Made by a program: the position numbers and the translations under genes. Below are positions 19,762 to 20,365 of a stretch of DNA of 20,365 nt, piece after piece. The first letter of the stretch is position 1; every line of letters starts with the position of its first letter. Under the pieces are notes generated by a model, which did not search any database, was not told the DNA's origin, and saw only the letters and a program-made list of their open reading frames with translations. Origin of the DNA: a virus; IMG/VR virus record IMGVR_UViG_3300050821_001891, positions 1 through 20,365 of that record; one strand, 5' to 3'.

Positions 19762-19929
19762 TCTCAACGCATCAACAGCCCCCCGATGACGTTGAGATAC
19801 GGGCGGATGAAGGGTTGTCCCCTATCCTCATCCGTCCGGTTCCTTCTGGCGTACGTCACCGACTTGACCTGGCGCTAGAAGAGACGGACGGCGAACTTCC
19901 TGCCATGGTTGATCGCCGTCCGTTTTTTG
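19762..19929 (+). ncRNA. Candidate structured RNA with four hairpins
   Basis: This 168-nt gene-free stretch folds almost end to end. Hairpin 1 is TCTCAACG+CATC paired with GATG+CGTTGAGA (19762-19797), with six consecutive C in the loop. Hairpin 2 is GGGCGGATGA/TCATCCGTCC (19801-19837) with an inner AGGG/CCCT stem. Hairpin 3 is CTTCTGGCG/CGCTAGAAG (19843-19881). Hairpin 4 is the terminator. The C-rich loop could pair with ribosome-binding sites. It may be a small RNA or the stable 3' end of the cassette mRNA. No promoter directly before 19762 is clear. Confidence 0.55.
19884..19929 (+). terminator. Very strong intrinsic terminator
   Basis: A perfect 11-bp stem ACGGACGGCGA (19884-19894) / TCGCCGTCCGT (19913-19923) is followed by a run of six T (19923-19928). 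It ends the secreted-protein cassette or the candidate RNA. Confidence 0.95.
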
Positions 19930-19942
19930 TTATTTTGATATT

Positions 19943-19961
19943 TCACATAAAAAATATGTGA
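19943..19961. repeat. Palindrome TCACATA-A5-TATGTGA
   Basis: Seven-base arms at 19943-19949 and 19955-19961 flank five A. It stands just after the terminator and could be an operator or a short hairpin. It resembles a CRP/FNR-type site only loosely, because the half-sites are in the opposite order. Confidence 0.4.
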
Positions 19962-20033
19962 TCGGTTTTAAGCTCGAATCGGAGTTTCGACCCGGACCCG
20001 AAAAATTCCCTAATAAAAACAAAGACTTAGCAA

Positions 20034-20206
20034 CCGTTTTTTACGGCTTAAACCGTTAAGAACGCTAAACCCTAGTCGAGGACGGCTAATCTTGTAATTA
20101 CGCTAGCAAACGTAAATAACGTGAATAGTCTCGTAACCTATTGTAATTATTAAAGAATTTTAGCGTTTTTAACCTTTTCGCCTTACTTTCGCCCCGTTTT
20201 TAACGG
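20034..20206. promoter_or_regulatory. Array of four degenerate 13-bp palindromes
   Basis: Two near-identical palindromes, CCGTTTTTTACGG (20034-20046) and CCGTTTTTAACGG (20194-20206), differ at one base. Two weaker copies are CCGTTAAGAACGC (20053-20065) and GCGTTTTTAACCT (20163-20175). The last perfect copy lies in the spacer of the promoter at 20183-20211, the usual place for a repressor. Further AACG/CGTAA half-sites lie between 20090 and 20145. The 19930-20232 gap has no gene. An operator cluster is the simplest reading; iterons of a replication origin are an alternative. Confidence 0.55.
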
Positions 20207-20211
20207 ATAAT
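20183..20211 (+). promoter_or_regulatory. Sigma70-like promoter for the terminal gene
   Basis: TTACTT at 20183-20188, a 17-bp spacer and GATAAT at 20206-20211, ending 21 bp before the ATG at 20233. The -35 differs from the TTGCTT used elsewhere by one base. The perfect palindrome at 20194-20206 covers most of the spacer. Confidence 0.5.
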
Positions 20212-20232
20212 AGATAACAAAGGAGACTAATA

Positions 20233-20365
20233 ATGGGAAGACCCAGAAATAAACGAGAAGGTGAATGCAAATTTTGCAGTAAGAAATTGGTTCTCAATAG
20301 AAAAAATAAACTATTTTGTAGTGATTCTTGTAGAGTAAAATCCCATAATCGCAATGAAAAATTAA
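20233..20365 (+). CDS. Small zinc-finger protein, 3' end outside the window
   Basis: AAGGAG precedes the ATG, and 44 codons are visible with no stop before the window ends. The N-terminus is basic (GRPRNKR), followed by a four-cysteine finger: CKFC at 12-15 and CSDSC at 29-33, then RVKSHNRN. This CxxC-x13-Cx3C form with CSDxCR is typical of small zinc-ribbon proteins common in phages and plasmids, which are usually DNA-binding or unknown. It lies behind a promoter with a palindrome in the spacer and may be autoregulated. Full length cannot be judged. Confidence 0.7.
   Translation, partial: MGRPRNKREGECKFCSKKLVLNRKNKLFCSDSCRVKSHNRNEKL

Overview
The window looks like part of the genome of a lytic-type tailed phage (Caudoviricetes) that infects a Gram-negative bacterium, probably an alphaproteobacterium. 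The host assignment is inference. It rests on the gene content (phage DNA polymerase III alpha with a separate DnaQ exonuclease, SNF2 helicase, ATP-dependent ligase, ThyX, archaeo-eukaryotic-type primase, free-standing HNH endonucleases), on the tight ATGA/TAATG gene overlaps, and on three encoded proteins with Sec signal peptides of Gram-negative type. Most genes are AT-rich and use many TTA codons. The window opens with the 3' part of a tRNA-Leu(UAA), which would read that codon. Four stretches are visibly more GC-rich: 981-1415, 4720-4940, 16966-17820 and 18220-19930. No integrase, capsid, terminase, portal, tail or lysis gene is seen.

Layout. 1-2318 (+): tRNA-Leu, a YkgJ-like cysteine-cluster protein, a SWIM zinc-finger protein and three small unrecognised proteins. 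2315-4249 (-): an oppositely oriented operon of a 78-residue protein, an HNH endonuclease and a stand-alone AEP primase, with a sigma70-like promoter at 4286-4313. 4366-5729 (+): an XRE-type regulator divergent from that operon, a GC-rich structured non-coding stretch ending in a terminator, a small winged-helix-like protein and a second HNH endonuclease. 5743-8268: promoter, ATP-dependent DNA ligase, an SSB-like protein ending in DIPF, a DUF5664-type dNTP pyrophosphohydrolase and a hairpin. 8323-16860: a long, tightly packed operon of nucleotide metabolism (FAD enzyme, ThyX, HAD phosphatase, MazG-like protein) and replication (DnaQ, DnaE, SNF2 helicase). 16896-18108: a separately promoted and terminated GC-rich Lys-rich protein plus a small winged-helix-like protein. 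18181-19929: three consecutive secreted Gly/Ala/Ser-rich proteins separated by intrinsic terminators, with a hairpin-rich leader and a four-hairpin tail. 19930-20232: non-coding DNA with four degenerate copies of a 13-bp palindrome, then the start of a zinc-finger gene.

How it works together. The ligase, SSB-like protein, primase, polymerase, exonuclease and helicase would form most of a phage replisome. No sliding clamp, clamp loader or DnaB helicase is seen here. Several proteins end or begin with a DLF/ELF tail that resembles a beta-clamp-binding peptide, so the phage may recruit the host clamp. ThyX, two MazG-superfamily-like proteins, a HAD phosphatase and a FAD enzyme would reshape the nucleotide pool. 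The most unusual parts are the secreted low-complexity cassette with its structured RNA, the shared DLF tails, the palindrome array near 20034-20206, and a 10-bp sequence shared by the spacers of two promoters.
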